In this document: piece by piece, positions 49,187 through 58,279 of the stretch
Numbering within the stretch: the stretch's first letter is position 1
Layout of the letters: every line of letters starts with the position of its first letter
NCBI GenBank assembly: GCA_964244295.1
Contig: CAXTIG010000033.1
Coordinates: 17,952-81,951, forward strand
DNA: 64,000 nt
Direction: 5' to 3'
From: JAJAZB01 sp964244295
Lineage (GTDB): Bacteria > Bacteroidota > Bacteroidia > Cytophagales > Spirosomataceae
The notes under the pieces: model-generated
Seen by the model: only the letters and a program-made list of their open reading frames with translations
Told to the model about the DNA's origin: nothing
Database searches by the model: none
Translations under genes and position numbers: made by a program

Positions 49187-50850
49187 CTATTCCTTAATGT
49201 GCAAATGAACCTGCTCCTGTTCATTTTTAGTAAAAACTGTCTTGAACTGGTGGGAGGCAGATGGATAGGTTATATCGGCGATGGTGTTGACGGGCGAGTC
49301 ATAAACTGAAAAATTCACTCGTTCGTACGGTACTTTGTCGAGGTAACTGTTGAATAATTTCAGATAATTACCCCACCGTTTCCGGTAAAAAATAACGTCA
49401 GGTATGCGGGTGGAATCGCGCGTTTTATGAATTCCCGCAAATCCGACCGCGATGTTGCAGTCGAGGTAGTACATCAGGCTTGAATCTTCGTAGTTGCTGG
49501 CAATTAGCAAATCGCGGGTGTTTTTAAACCGGGTTTTAAGGTAGGGAATGGCTACGTCCAGCGGCCCTTTGTAGGGATGGGTGGCCTCGTAAAACTTACT
49601 TTCCAGGTACGGAGCGTTGGTGCCGAAGGTAAACAGGAAGAGCAGCCCACCCACCCCACTGTACGCGTATTTCAGGAGTTGGGTTGGGCATTGCTGTATT
49701 TTGCATCCAGCAGGCGGAAAATCAGCAACGTATCGAGTACGATGCCCAAATTGAGCACCGGAATCAGCACGATATAAAACCGGGTGTATGGGTAAAACGG
49801 CGCTTGTGCAATGATAACGAGGTAAATCAACGTAAAGGCCGCCAGCACCATGCTGAACACCCAGGCACCGGTGGTTGCCGCCTCCCGACGTTTAAGAAAA
49901 TGGGCGCGGTTCAGCATCAAACATACCTTAGCAAACAAAGCCAGCAGCAGAAACTCGTGTTGCTGGAGGTACGCAGTCACACTATTGAGGTGGGCATTAA
50001 AATCACCAAGACTAGTTCCGAGCTCGGCGCTTAGGTGGGCACTGATTTCAAACACCCGGGAATACCGAAAAATGGGGATGACCACGGGTACCGTTACCAC
50101 AATCGGCAACAATCCCCGCAAAAAATCCTGCGCTCCCGGGGCCCAACGGCGCAACGAAAACTGCCCGCCGGTGAGCCAGAGCGCCCCTTCGGCCACCGCG
50201 AGGGTGGCGACCGCCGTGAAGTAAAAAGGGAAATAAAGCAGAAAAATCCCCACCAACAGCAGCCCCATCAAAGGGACGTAAATCGTTGTCGGGAAGGTTC
50301 GGAAGAGGCGCCCGCGAACGAACAAATTCAGGAAAAAACCCAGGAAGAGGATGTTGAGCGAGTAGTACCGCACTTCGCGTAAATGCAGGAGCAGGGCAAT
50401 TGAAAATAGGCAAAGCAGCCCGTACAACACGGCGTATTCCCAGCGCTGTTTCGACGAGGAGAAAAAGGGCGAGATGCTCAGGAAGACCACCAGCAAACCC
50501 AGCATTCCGGTGAAGGCAAACGGAAGTCGGAGCAGTAGAGTTTTCAGGTAGATGTCGTCGGTTTGCCGGGCTATCCATACAAAAGGAGCGGCGAAGTAGT
50601 ACTGCACCCAGTACATATTCACCAGCACGGCGTCGTTCTCGGCATCGATCCCCAGGGTGGGGTCGGTGCGTTCGGCGTCGTACACGGCGTTGCCCCGCTC
50701 GTCGTGTACCTTGGGGTAGCCGTAGTCCAGCACCCGGCTGGCAAACATAGCCGTCATGCTTTCGTCGGCCCAGAGCAGGGGCTTGTCGAGGTTACCAAGC
50801 AAAAGGAAGCTAAAGAGTAGTACAACGCCAGTCGATACAGATTTAGTCAT
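49187..50850 (-). pseudogene. GT-C type membrane glycosyltransferase, frameshifted tandem copy
   Basis: Reading from the ATG at 50850 (MTKSVSTGVVLLFSFLLLGN) gives an N-terminal part about 390 residues long that ends early after DAKYSNAQ. The rest (GLLFLFTFGTN... HLHIKE, 49187-49654) continues in another frame. The intact neighbour has CCCAACTCCTG where this copy has CCCAACCCAACTCCTG: a tandem 5-bp duplication at 49679-49688. Removing it restores one frame through the whole gene (LLKYAYSGVGG). The protein is otherwise as conserved as a functional gene, so the loss is recent, or expression needs a frameshift. Confidence 0.88.
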
Positions 50851-50995
50851 GAGTGGCTTGAGATGGGATGAAATTTCGATCGACCTGCATTGAAAGTCAG
50901 GAAACGCAGGATACAAATCCGATGTGAGGTACCCCGCGTTAGATTTGTATTCCTGAGTAACGCGCTTGATTAGCCAGGGTAATCCGCCTGTCGGC

Positions 50996-52702
50996 TCAGG
51001 GCGGCGAACTGCGTTGAGGGCTGATTCCTAAGCTTGGCGACCTCGATTTTTTGATGTACAAATGAACCTGCTCCTGTTCATTTTTAGTAAAAACTGTCTT
51101 GAACTGGTGCGAAGCATACTTATAGTTTAGTTCAGAAATGGTATTAACGTTGGAATCGAAAACCGGAAAATTCACCCGTTCATAGTTCGCTTTTTTTAGA
51201 TAGTTGTTGAATACCTCCAGATGATTACCCCACTTTTTTCGATAGAAAATAACGTCAGGTATGCGAATGGAATCCCGTGTTTTATGAATTCCCGCAAATC
51301 CGACCGCAATATTGCAGTCGAGGTAGTACATCAGGCTTGAATCTTCGTAGTTAGCAGCAATTAGCAAATCGCGGGTATTTTTATATCGTTTTTTAAGGTA
51401 AGGAATGGCTACGTCGAGCGGCCCCCGGTAGGGATGGGTTGCTTCGTAAAACTTACCTTCCAACAGGGGCATATTAGTGCCGAAGGTGAACAGGGAAAGC
51501 AGTCCACCCAGCCCACTGTACGCGTGTTTCAGGAGTTGGGCATTGCTGTATTTTGCATCCAGCAGGCGGAAAATCAGTAGCGTATCGAGTACGATGCCCA
51601 AATTAAGTACTGGAATAATCAGGATAAAGTAGCGGATAAATACGTAAAAAGGTACCCGTGCGATTATAAGAACGTAAATCACAACGAAAGTGGCTAATAG
51701 CATACTAAGTGTCCAGGCACCAGTAGAAATGGGTTCTCTACGTTGTAAAAAATACGAGCGGCCAAAAAGCACGCACAGCTTGGCAAACAGGGCCGGTAGT
51801 AAAAACTCATGCTGCTGTAAGTGATCGAGAACGTTAGAGATATTTTCGAAGTAAGTTTCAGAACTGAATTGAAAGTGTTTGGAAAAATCCGCGCTGATTT
51901 CAAAAACCCTGGAGTAACTGAACAGAGGAATTATGACGGGTAACGTTAAGAGAATCGGCAACAATCCCCACAAAAAATCCTGCGCTCCCGGTCCCCAGCG
52001 GCGCAACGAAAACTGACCCCCCGTGAGCCAGAATACCCCTTCGGCCACCGCGAGGGTGGCGACTATTGCGAAGTAAAATGGAAAATAAAGCAGGAAAATA
52101 CCAACCTGCAACAGCCCCATCAGCGGGACGTAAATCGTTGTCGGGAAGGTTCGGAAGAGGCGCCCGCGAACGAACAAATTCAGGAAAAAACCCAGGAAGA
52201 GGATATTGAGTGAATAGTACCGCACTTCGCGCAAATGCAGGAGCATGATAATGGAAATCAGGCCGAGCACCCCGTACAGCACGGCGTACTCCCAGCGCTG
52301 TTTCGACGAGGAGAAAAAGGGCGAGATGCTCAGGAAAACCACCAGCAAACCCAACATCCCGGTAGCCGCAAAAGGCAGCCGGAGCAGCAGGGTTTTCAGG
52401 TAAATGTCGTCGGTTTGCCGGGCCAGCCACGCAAAAGGAGCAGTAAAGTAGTATTGCACCCAGAACAAATTCACCAGCATAGCGTCGTTTTCGGCATCGA
52501 TCCCCAGGGAGGGGGCGGTCAGTTCGGCGTCGTACACGGCGTTGCCTCGCTCGTCGTGTACTTTCGGGTAGCCGTAGTCCAGCACCCGGCTGGCAAACAT
52601 AGCCGTCATGCTTTCGTCGGCCCAGAGCAGGGGCTTGTCGATATTGCCGACCAATAAAAAACCAAACAGCAGCACGATAGCTGCCAGGGCGACCTTTGTC
52701 AT
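50996..52702 (-). CDS. GT-C type membrane glycosyltransferase (GT39-like), intact tandem copy
   Basis: This 568-residue protein has about eleven membrane helices and, in the first external loop, D-K-P-L-L-W-A-D-E-S-M-T-A-M-F-A, the acidic D-E motif characteristic of GT-C enzymes that use polyprenyl-phosphate sugars. A soluble C-terminal part (about residues 415-560: FYEATHPYRGPLDVAIPYLK, ANYEDSSLMYYLDCNIAVGF) is unusual and shared only with the tandem copy. The sugar and acceptor are unknown. The C-terminal SRSPSLGISPQRSSPP extends beyond the homologous end of the neighbour. Exact family naming is tentative. Confidence 0.78.
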   Translation of the reverse strand: MTKVALAAIVLLFGFLLVGNIDKPLLWADESMTAMFASRVLDYGYPKVHDERGNAVYDAELTAPSLGIDAENDAMLVNLFWVQYYFTAPFAWLARQTDDIYLKTLLLRLPFAATGMLGLLVVFLSISPFFSSSKQRWEYAVLYGVLGLISIIMLLHLREVRYYSLNILFLGFFLNLFVRGRLFRTFPTTIYVPLMGLLQVGIFLLYFPFYFAIVATLAVAEGVFWLTGGQFSLRRWGPGAQDFLWGLLPILLTLPVIIPLFSYSRVFEISADFSKHFQFSSETYFENISNVLDHLQQHEFLLPALFAKLCVLFGRSYFLQRREPISTGAWTLSMLLATFVVIYVLIIARVPFYVFIRYFILIIPVLNLGIVLDTLLIFRLLDAKYSNAQLLKHAYSGLGGLLSLFTFGTNMPLLEGKFYEATHPYRGPLDVAIPYLKKRYKNTRDLLIAANYEDSSLMYYLDCNIAVGFAGIHKTRDSIRIPDVIFYRKKWGNHLEVFNNYLKKANYERVNFPVFDSNVNTISELNYKYASHQFKTVFTKNEQEQVHLYIKKSRSPSLGISPQRSSPP

Positions 52703-52988
52703 GAACGTTTTGGTGGGGTAGGGATTGATTCGGGGTCAATCTACGGATTGGGGTTGAGATGCACAAACCAGCGCAGGGTTGGCACTCTGAGGGGTAGCTT
52801 GTTAGCTACGCAAAAAAAAGCGGCGTGTCTCCGGTCGTTTTTTGTGAATTCTGCCAACGTGCCCGTATCAAAACCTCTTTGTGCTGTTTATTGCTCCGCG
52901 TCCATGGGTGAAAGATTTGTAAGCCCGATTCCACAAATTGCACTCTGGATACCCTTCACGAAACAGAACTTTTTCTTACCATTGGGGC
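52703..52988. other. Divergent intergenic region between the GT-C gene and GH36 gene
   Basis: No gene was seen. A small GTAGCTTGTTAGCTAC palindrome lies near 52793-52808. Promoters for both directions should be here, but no exact TTTG/TAnnTTTG pair was found. Confidence 0.5.
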
Positions 52989-55181
52989 ATGAAACTGCTT
53001 TCGTTGGTCCTATCCATTCTTTGTTTCGTGGCGCTTCGCTCCTTCGCCGCTCCCGGCGATACCTACATTTCCGTTGAAACTCAGCGGACTGCGCTGGTGG
53101 TTCGGGTGGACAAAAACCAGAATCCGACCCTGGTACACCTGGGGCTTCGGCTTCGGGACGCCACCGAATACGCCCTGCTGCCCTCGAAAGGCAAGTTGGG
53201 CGAAGACTACACCGAACTTTATAACTCGGCGTATACCCCCGGCGGTTCGCGAAATTTACTCCAACCGGCCATCCGGGTTACCCACGCCGACGGCAATCCT
53301 TCGCTCGACCTGAAGTACGTCCGGCACGAAACCCACGCGGTGTCGGAGGGCGTTGTCCGCACGGATGTGTACCTGAAAGACCCGCAGTACGCGTTTGAAG
53401 TAACGCTGCACTACCAGGCCTACGGGGCCGAAGACGTCATCGAGCAATGGTCGACCATCCGCCACACGGAAAAAGGCCCGGCGGTGTTGCACCAGTACGC
53501 CTCGGCCAACCTGTACGTCCCGGCGCAACGCTACTACCTGACGCATTTTCACGGCGACTGGGCCAACGAAATGAACCCCACCGAAGTGCCACTGACGGAG
53601 GGCATCAAAATCCTGGATTCCAAGCTGGGCACCCGGGCCGATTTGTTCCAGCCGCCCTCGTTTCTGCTGGCACTCGACCAACCCGCCGACGAAGAACAGG
53701 GCGAGGTGATTGCCGGAACGCTGGCCTGGTCGGGCAACTACCAACTGGCGTTTGAAGTGGACCCGCTTCACAACCTTCGGGTGCTGGCAGGCATCAACCC
53801 TTACGCCTCCGAGTACACGCTGGCACCGGGGAAGGCCTTCGAGACGCCCGCATTTTTGTTCACCTATTCCGCGCAGGGCAAAGGCCTGGCCAGCCGGAAT
53901 CTGCACCGCTGGGCGCGTCGGCACCGCATTCCGCAGGGACAGGGAAACCGGCTCACGCTGCTCAACAACTGGGAAGCGACCTATTTCGATTTCAACGAAG
54001 AAAAACTGAGTGCGCTTTTCAAAGACGGCAAAAAACTGGGCGTCGATTTGTTCCTGCTCGACGACGGGTGGTTTGGCAACAAGTACCCCCGCAACAACGA
54101 CCGCGCCGGGCTGGGCGACTGGCAGGAAAACACGCAGAAGCTGCCGCATGGCCTGGGGCATCTGGTGAAAGACGCCGAAAGCGCGGGCATCAAATTTGGC
54201 ATCTGGCTGGAGCCGGAGATGGTCAGCCCGAAAAGCGAGTTGTACGAAAAACACCCGGACTGGGTCATCAAACTGCCCAACCGCACGGAATATTACTACC
54301 GCAATCAGCTTGTGCTGGACCTTTCCAACCCCAAGGTTCAGGATTTCGTGTACGAGGTCGTCAACGGGATTTTAACGAAAAACCCGACGCTGGGCTACAT
54401 CAAGTGGGATTGCAACGCCGTGATTTACAACGCCTACTCGGCCACCAATCCCCACCCGACGCACCTCTACGTCGACTACGTGCAGGGACTTTACAAGGTG
54501 CTCGACCGGCTCCGGGCCAAGTACCCCACGCTCCCGATGATGCTTTGCTCGGGCGGCGGCGGGCGGGTCGATTACGGGGCCTTGCGGTACTTCACCGAAT
54601 TCTGGCCCAGCGACAACACCGATGGCCTGGAGCGGGTGTTTATGCAGTGGAACTACTCCCTGCTGTTCCCGGCCATTGCGACCTGCAACCACGTGACCGA
54701 CTGGGGAAAACAACCCATCAAGTTCCGCACGGATGTGGCCATGATGGGCAAACTCGGGTACGACATCGTCGTTAGCAAACTGACCGAACCCGAGTTGCAG
54801 TTCAGCCAGCAGGCCCTCGCTACCTACGACCGCGTCAAAGACGTCATCTGGCAGGGCGATTTGTTCCGCCTGGCATCGCCGTACCTCGGCGATGTGGCCT
54901 CCCTGGCGTACGTCAGCGAGGCGCGGGACCGGGGCGTTTGGTTTAGCTACCTGGTCAACAGCCGCTACAAAGCCGGTAGTCTGGCCCCCATCAAGCTGAA
55001 AGGACTCGACCCGGCCAGAAAGTACACGGTTCGGGAACTGAACGTGTATCCCGGTGCATCGTCGCCTTTTGCCAACAACACAACGGCGTACTCCGGCGAA
55101 TTTCTGATGACCATTGGCGTGAATCCCCTGGTCAACGCCCGCCGGGCGAGCGTCGTGCTGGAAGTGACGGCAGTGAACTGA
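52989..55181 (+). CDS. Secreted GH36 alpha-galactosidase
   Basis: This 730-residue enzyme has a signal peptide (MKLLSLVLSILCFVALRSFA), an N-terminal beta-sandwich, and a (beta/alpha)8 catalytic domain with LNNWEATYFDF, LFLLDDGWFGNKY, KFGIWLEPEMVS, the nucleophile in YIKWDCN, MLCSGGGGRVDYGALRY, and the acid/base in FWPSDNTDGLERV. These are the signatures of GH36 alpha-galactosidases, which remove terminal alpha-galactose from oligosaccharides. The C-terminus adds a beta-sandwich. A Gfo/Idh/MocA gene follows on the same strand, probably cotranscribed. The ATG at 52989 gives the signal peptide. Confidence 0.95.
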   Translation: MKLLSLVLSILCFVALRSFAAPGDTYISVETQRTALVVRVDKNQNPTLVHLGLRLRDATEYALLPSKGKLGEDYTELYNSAYTPGGSRNLLQPAIRVTHADGNPSLDLKYVRHETHAVSEGVVRTDVYLKDPQYAFEVTLHYQAYGAEDVIEQWSTIRHTEKGPAVLHQYASANLYVPAQRYYLTHFHGDWANEMNPTEVPLTEGIKILDSKLGTRADLFQPPSFLLALDQPADEEQGEVIAGTLAWSGNYQLAFEVDPLHNLRVLAGINPYASEYTLAPGKAFETPAFLFTYSAQGKGLASRNLHRWARRHRIPQGQGNRLTLLNNWEATYFDFNEEKLSALFKDGKKLGVDLFLLDDGWFGNKYPRNNDRAGLGDWQENTQKLPHGLGHLVKDAESAGIKFGIWLEPEMVSPKSELYEKHPDWVIKLPNRTEYYYRNQLVLDLSNPKVQDFVYEVVNGILTKNPTLGYIKWDCNAVIYNAYSATNPHPTHLYVDYVQGLYKVLDRLRAKYPTLPMMLCSGGGGRVDYGALRYFTEFWPSDNTDGLERVFMQWNYSLLFPAIATCNHVTDWGKQPIKFRTDVAMMGKLGYDIVVSKLTEPELQFSQQALATYDRVKDVIWQGDLFRLASPYLGDVASLAYVSEARDRGVWFSYLVNSRYKAGSLAPIKLKGLDPARKYTVRELNVYPGASSPFANNTTAYSGEFLMTIGVNPLVNARRASVVLEVTAVN

Positions 55182-55226
55182 ACGGCAGGTTTGTTAGCGG
55201 CATTCTCAACAAAAAGTAAATTCCAA

Positions 55227-56309
55227 ATGGCCATTTCATCGCCTCCCCTCCGCGTCCTCGTCGTCGGCTGCGGCAACATGGGTGCCTCGCACGCTCTGGC
55301 CTACCAAGCTCTCGACGGTTTCCGGATTTGCGGCATCGTGTCCACCGGCAAAAGCAAGGAGGTTTTGAATGAGCGCCTCGGCGGTGGCTACCCACTCTTC
55401 AGCGACTACGCCACGGCGCTGACCGAAACGAAGCCCGACGCCGTCTGTATTTCCACCTACCCCGATACCCACGAAGCCTTTGCCATTCTGGCCCTGGAGC
55501 AGGGTTGCCACGTATTTCTCGAAAAACCCCTGGCCGATACCGTCGAGGGGGCGGAGCGAGTGGTGGCCGCCGCCGAAAAAGCGGGCAAGAAAGTCGTGGT
55601 GGGGTACATTTTACGGCACCACCCCTCGTGGGCGAAGTTTGTGGAGGTGGCGCAGGGCCTGGGCAAACCGCTCGTGATGCGAATGAACCTCAACCAGCAA
55701 AGCCACGGGGTGATGTGGACCGTCCACCGGAACCTGATGAAATCGCTCAGCCCGATTGTGGACTGCGGGGTGCATTACATCGACGTGATGTGCCAGATGA
55801 CCCGCTCGAAACCCATCCAGGTCAATGCCATCGGGGCGCGGCTGACCGACGACATTCCCGCCAACAACTACAATTACGGGCAGTTGCAAATCCGGTTCGA
55901 GGATGGCTCGGTGGGTTGGTACGAAGCCGGTTGGGGGCCAATGATGAGCGAAACCGCGTTTTTCGTGAAAGACGTAATCGGGCCGAAGGGTTGCGTGTCC
56001 ATCGTGGCGAAAAATTCCGTGGAAAGCGGCCGGTCGGACGAGGTGGAACTGCACACCAAAACTACCACGCTAAGGCTGCACCACGCCGCCCTGAACGCCA
56101 CCGACCAATTTGCCCAACCCGACACCTGGATCGACATGCAGGACGAACCCGACCACCAGGAACTCTGTACCCGCGAGCAACGGTATTTTTTAAAAGCCAT
56201 TCAGGAAAATCTGGATTTGACCGACCACCTGCAGGACGCCATCAACAGCCTACGCATCGCCTTTGCCTGCGACGAGTCGGTGCGGAGTGGGCAGCCGGTT
56301 CGGTTGTAA
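55227..56309 (+). CDS. Gfo/Idh/MocA family oxidoreductase
   Basis: This 360-residue protein has the Rossmann motif VLVVGCGNMGASHALAYQ, the family core VFLEKPLADTVEGAERVV (E-K-P) and GYILRHHPSW, and the middle DCGVHYIDVM containing the catalytic D-x-x-x-H. It oxidises or reduces sugars or derivatives with NAD(P). It begins 45 bases after the alpha-galactosidase, suggesting action on a released sugar. No signal peptide is evident, so it is cytoplasmic. The ATG at 55227 fits a short start before the first strand. Confidence 0.9.
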   Translation: MAISSPPLRVLVVGCGNMGASHALAYQALDGFRICGIVSTGKSKEVLNERLGGGYPLFSDYATALTETKPDAVCISTYPDTHEAFAILALEQGCHVFLEKPLADTVEGAERVVAAAEKAGKKVVVGYILRHHPSWAKFVEVAQGLGKPLVMRMNLNQQSHGVMWTVHRNLMKSLSPIVDCGVHYIDVMCQMTRSKPIQVNAIGARLTDDIPANNYNYGQLQIRFEDGSVGWYEAGWGPMMSETAFFVKDVIGPKGCVSIVAKNSVESGRSDEVELHTKTTTLRLHHAALNATDQFAQPDTWIDMQDEPDHQELCTREQRYFLKAIQENLDLTDHLQDAINSLRIAFACDESVRSGQPVRL

Positions 56310-56598
56310 TCCAGAATTTTTGCCGGAAAATTCTTGACTCACCAGCGGGAATTCCCTAAGATTGAATACCGATAGCCCTGCTTCGGCGTTATCTTTTTAC
56401 TCAAAACCGCCTCCATCAGCCGGAGCGGGCTTTTCTTCCCGGTGATACAGGCCCTTTCGGGCCGGTCTTTCTTCAACCATCCCGTTTTACCCTGTCCCGT
56501 CGTGCCCGTTCCGGTACGCGGATTATTGCTTTCTTTTTACCCAGTCTGTATGCGTTACCAAAATCCAATTCGCCGTTCACCTCTAAATTTCAAGACCC
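56310..56598. other. Intergenic region with hairpins
   Basis: No gene was seen in 289 bases. There is a GGCCC-TTTC-GGGCC hairpin followed by a pyrimidine-rich tract (56451-56475), and a partial palindrome near 56410-56430. Confidence 0.5.
56451..56469 (+). terminator. Weak terminator-like hairpin
   Basis: GGCCCTTTCGGGCC followed by GGTCTTTCTTC could end transcription of the GH36-oxidoreductase pair; the tract is not a clean T-run. Confidence 0.45.
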
Positions 56599-57129
56599 AT
56601 GAAAACCACGGCATTCCTCCTCCTGGCTCCGGTTGCAGCCTTGCTTTCCTGCGCTCAGGCCGATAAAGCCCCGGCCCTCGACGAAGAGAAAGAACTAAAG
56701 GAAATCATGCAGACCATCAACAGTGAATCGGACTGCTTTTTCAAGCGGGATTACAACTGCTGGAAAGAAACCTACATGCACGCCGACTACGCCTTTCAGG
56801 CCTGGAGCAACCCCGACGGCACCTTCGACGCCAAGCAGTCCTGGAAAGAAGTGGACGAAAAAACGGGGAAATACATCAAGGAGAATAAAGTACTAGGCAG
56901 CGAACACCCCCGGCTGGAGCGCAAGAACATGGTTCACAAGTTCTACGGTGACAACGCCGTGTTCCTGGTCTGGGACCAGTACAACAGCAATCCCACCGGC
57001 AAGAAATATTACCACAGCAAGGAAGTGCGGGTGATGGAAAAGCAGGATGGAAAGTGGAGAATCGTGAACGTCTCGGCGTTCTGGGATTACAAAAACCTGG
57101 TGCCGAGCGATAGTTTGGCGGCGTTGTGA
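56599..57129 (+). CDS. NTF2-like (SnoaL fold) lipoprotein
   Basis: This 176-residue protein has a lipoprotein signal with lipobox LLSC (Cys18). The body (about residues 35-165) has the layout of the NTF2-like fold: helical ELKEIMQTINSESDCFFKRDYNCW, then strands VHKFYGDNAVFLVWDQY, RVMEKQDGKWRIVNVSAFWDY. The family includes small-molecule binding proteins and enzymes; function here is unknown. It is flanked by an intergenic region and a palindromic repeat and so is likely transcribed alone. Confidence 0.8.
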   Translation: MKTTAFLLLAPVAALLSCAQADKAPALDEEKELKEIMQTINSESDCFFKRDYNCWKETYMHADYAFQAWSNPDGTFDAKQSWKEVDEKTGKYIKENKVLGSEHPRLERKNMVHKFYGDNAVFLVWDQYNSNPTGKKYYHSKEVRVMEKQDGKWRIVNVSAFWDYKNLVPSDSLAAL

Positions 57130-57130
57130 A

Positions 57131-57235
57131 GGCAGCGTGGGGGTCACCCTGAGCGGAGTCGAAGGGTGTGCGGTGGGCCGACGCTGACCTGCCGCACGCC
57201 CTTCGACTTCGCTCAGGGTGACCCCCACGCTGCCT
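57131..57235. repeat. GTCACCCTGAGCG palindromic repeat, copy 4, inverted core
   Basis: Arms GGCAGCGTGGGGGTCACCCT and its complement are over 30 bases; the core reads GCGGTGGGCCGACGCTGACC, the reverse complement of the core in copies 1-3, so the element is in the opposite orientation. It separates the convergent NTF2-like and DinB genes. Confidence 0.9.
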
Positions 57236-57242
57236 TTAAAAC

Positions 57243-57710
57243 TCACGCCTTTTTCAACAACGAAATCTGCCCGGAGTGGTAGATGTCGTGCTGAATGCCG
57301 CCGTGGAGCAGCGTGTAGTAGCTGTACTTGCGGCCCGGCACGATGTCTTTCAACTGGCGGTCGTTCACCGTTTCCAGCACGTCGAGCAATTCGGTCTGGG
57401 TTTCGGCCAGGGCCACGAGCAGGTCGTGGAGGCCCTCGGCGTCGAGGGTGTCGAGGCGCGGCCAGTCGTCGGTCGAGTCGAGGACAATGTCGTAGCTATC
57501 TCCGCCAGTGAGTTTTTCGAGCACGAAGGTGCGCCAGTTGCTGAGGTGGCCAATGATCTCGGCAATGTTGTGCGTGTGGGGAAGCAGCCGCTTCACGGCC
57601 TGTTCGGGACTTACGTCGCGCAGGGTTTCAACCAGCGAGGGTCCGTGCCAGGTTTCGCCGTCGTAATGGCGACGCACCAGGTCTTTGATTCGGTTGATTT
57701 CGGTACTCAT
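57243..57710 (-). CDS. DinB-like metal-binding protein
   Basis: This 155-residue four-helix protein has the three histidines typical of DinB/YfiT proteins: AEIIGHLSNW (His near 52), and GGIQHDIYHSGQISLL (two His near 139 and 143). Family members bind a metal ion and some act as thiol transferases. It overlaps the YceI gene by four bases and is translated with it. Substrate unknown. Confidence 0.9.
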   Translation of the reverse strand: MSTEINRIKDLVRRHYDGETWHGPSLVETLRDVSPEQAVKRLLPHTHNIAEIIGHLSNWRTFVLEKLTGGDSYDIVLDSTDDWPRLDTLDAEGLHDLLVALAETQTELLDVLETVNDRQLKDIVPGRKYSYYTLLHGGIQHDIYHSGQISLLKKA

Positions 57711-58261
57711 TGTTTCGTGTAAGGGGCGTAAACATAGCGGTTTTTGACCGAAATCGTTTGCGCGACCTTCACGAACACCAGCGTGGGTACCTCGATTTTG
57801 TGGTCTTTCAGGGCCACCGTAAAGTCGCAGAGCAGGCTGAGTTTCTGGCCGGGTTCTACGGTAAGTTTACCCTTCAGAGTACGTTTCTGCGCCACGCCGT
57901 GCAAAGTAAAATTGCCCTTCGCGTTTACGTCGTAACTACCCGCTTTCGTAAAATCCACCGGCTCGATAAATTTACCCCGGAACGTGGCCGTGGGGTATTT
58001 TTCCGACTCCACGTAATTTTCGTTGAAGTGTTCCTGCATCAGTTTGTTGGGAAAACTAAAGTCGGTCATCTGCATCGTCACGACCACCTCGCCGGTGGCG
58101 GGATTGATGGCCGATCGGCCTTTTTTATTCGTGGCGGTGATGTTTTCCACGGGCGTTTCCGAAAAAAAACTCGTCTCCCCGGTTTGGGTGAGGAAGGTTT
58201 GGGCTTGGCTCAGGGAACAGGGAACAGTGAGCAGGGAACAGAGGAGAAGGAATTTTTTCAT
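57707..58261 (-). CDS. YceI-family periplasmic protein
   Basis: This 184-residue protein has a signal peptide (MKKFLLLCSLLTVPCSLSQAQ) and the lipocalin-like YceI body: SFFSETPVENITATNKKGRSAINPATGEVVVTMQMTDFSF, NYVESEKYPTATFRGKF, GNFTLHGVAQKRTLKGKLTV. YceI proteins bind isoprenoid lipids such as polyprenols. Part of the signal peptide is encoded by a heptad repeat (58211-58246). It is followed by DinB in one operon, and a DUF5777 gene lies upstream on the same strand; YceI-DUF5777 neighbourhoods are common in this phylum. Confidence 0.92.
   Translation of the reverse strand: MKKFLLLCSLLTVPCSLSQAQTFLTQTGETSFFSETPVENITATNKKGRSAINPATGEVVVTMQMTDFSFPNKLMQEHFNENYVESEKYPTATFRGKFIEPVDFTKAGSYDVNAKGNFTLHGVAQKRTLKGKLTVEPGQKLSLLCDFTVALKDHKIEVPTLVFVKVAQTISVKNRYVYAPYTKQ
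58211..58246. repeat. Heptad repeat within the YceI signal peptide
   Basis: Words CAGGGAA, CAGGGAA, CAGTGAG, CAGGGAA, CAGAGGA follow each other; on the coding strand they give LLLCSLLTVPCSLSQ. No inverted partner arm is obvious. Confidence 0.7.
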
Positions 58262-58279
58262 GGGGAAAAAATAAATGCC

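Noticed and set aside
49187..49654. Separate small gene for the fragment after the split GT-C gene
   Set aside because: The fragment aligns with the C-terminal part of the intact neighbour, and removal of a 5-bp duplication joins it to the upstream frame, so it is part of one broken gene.
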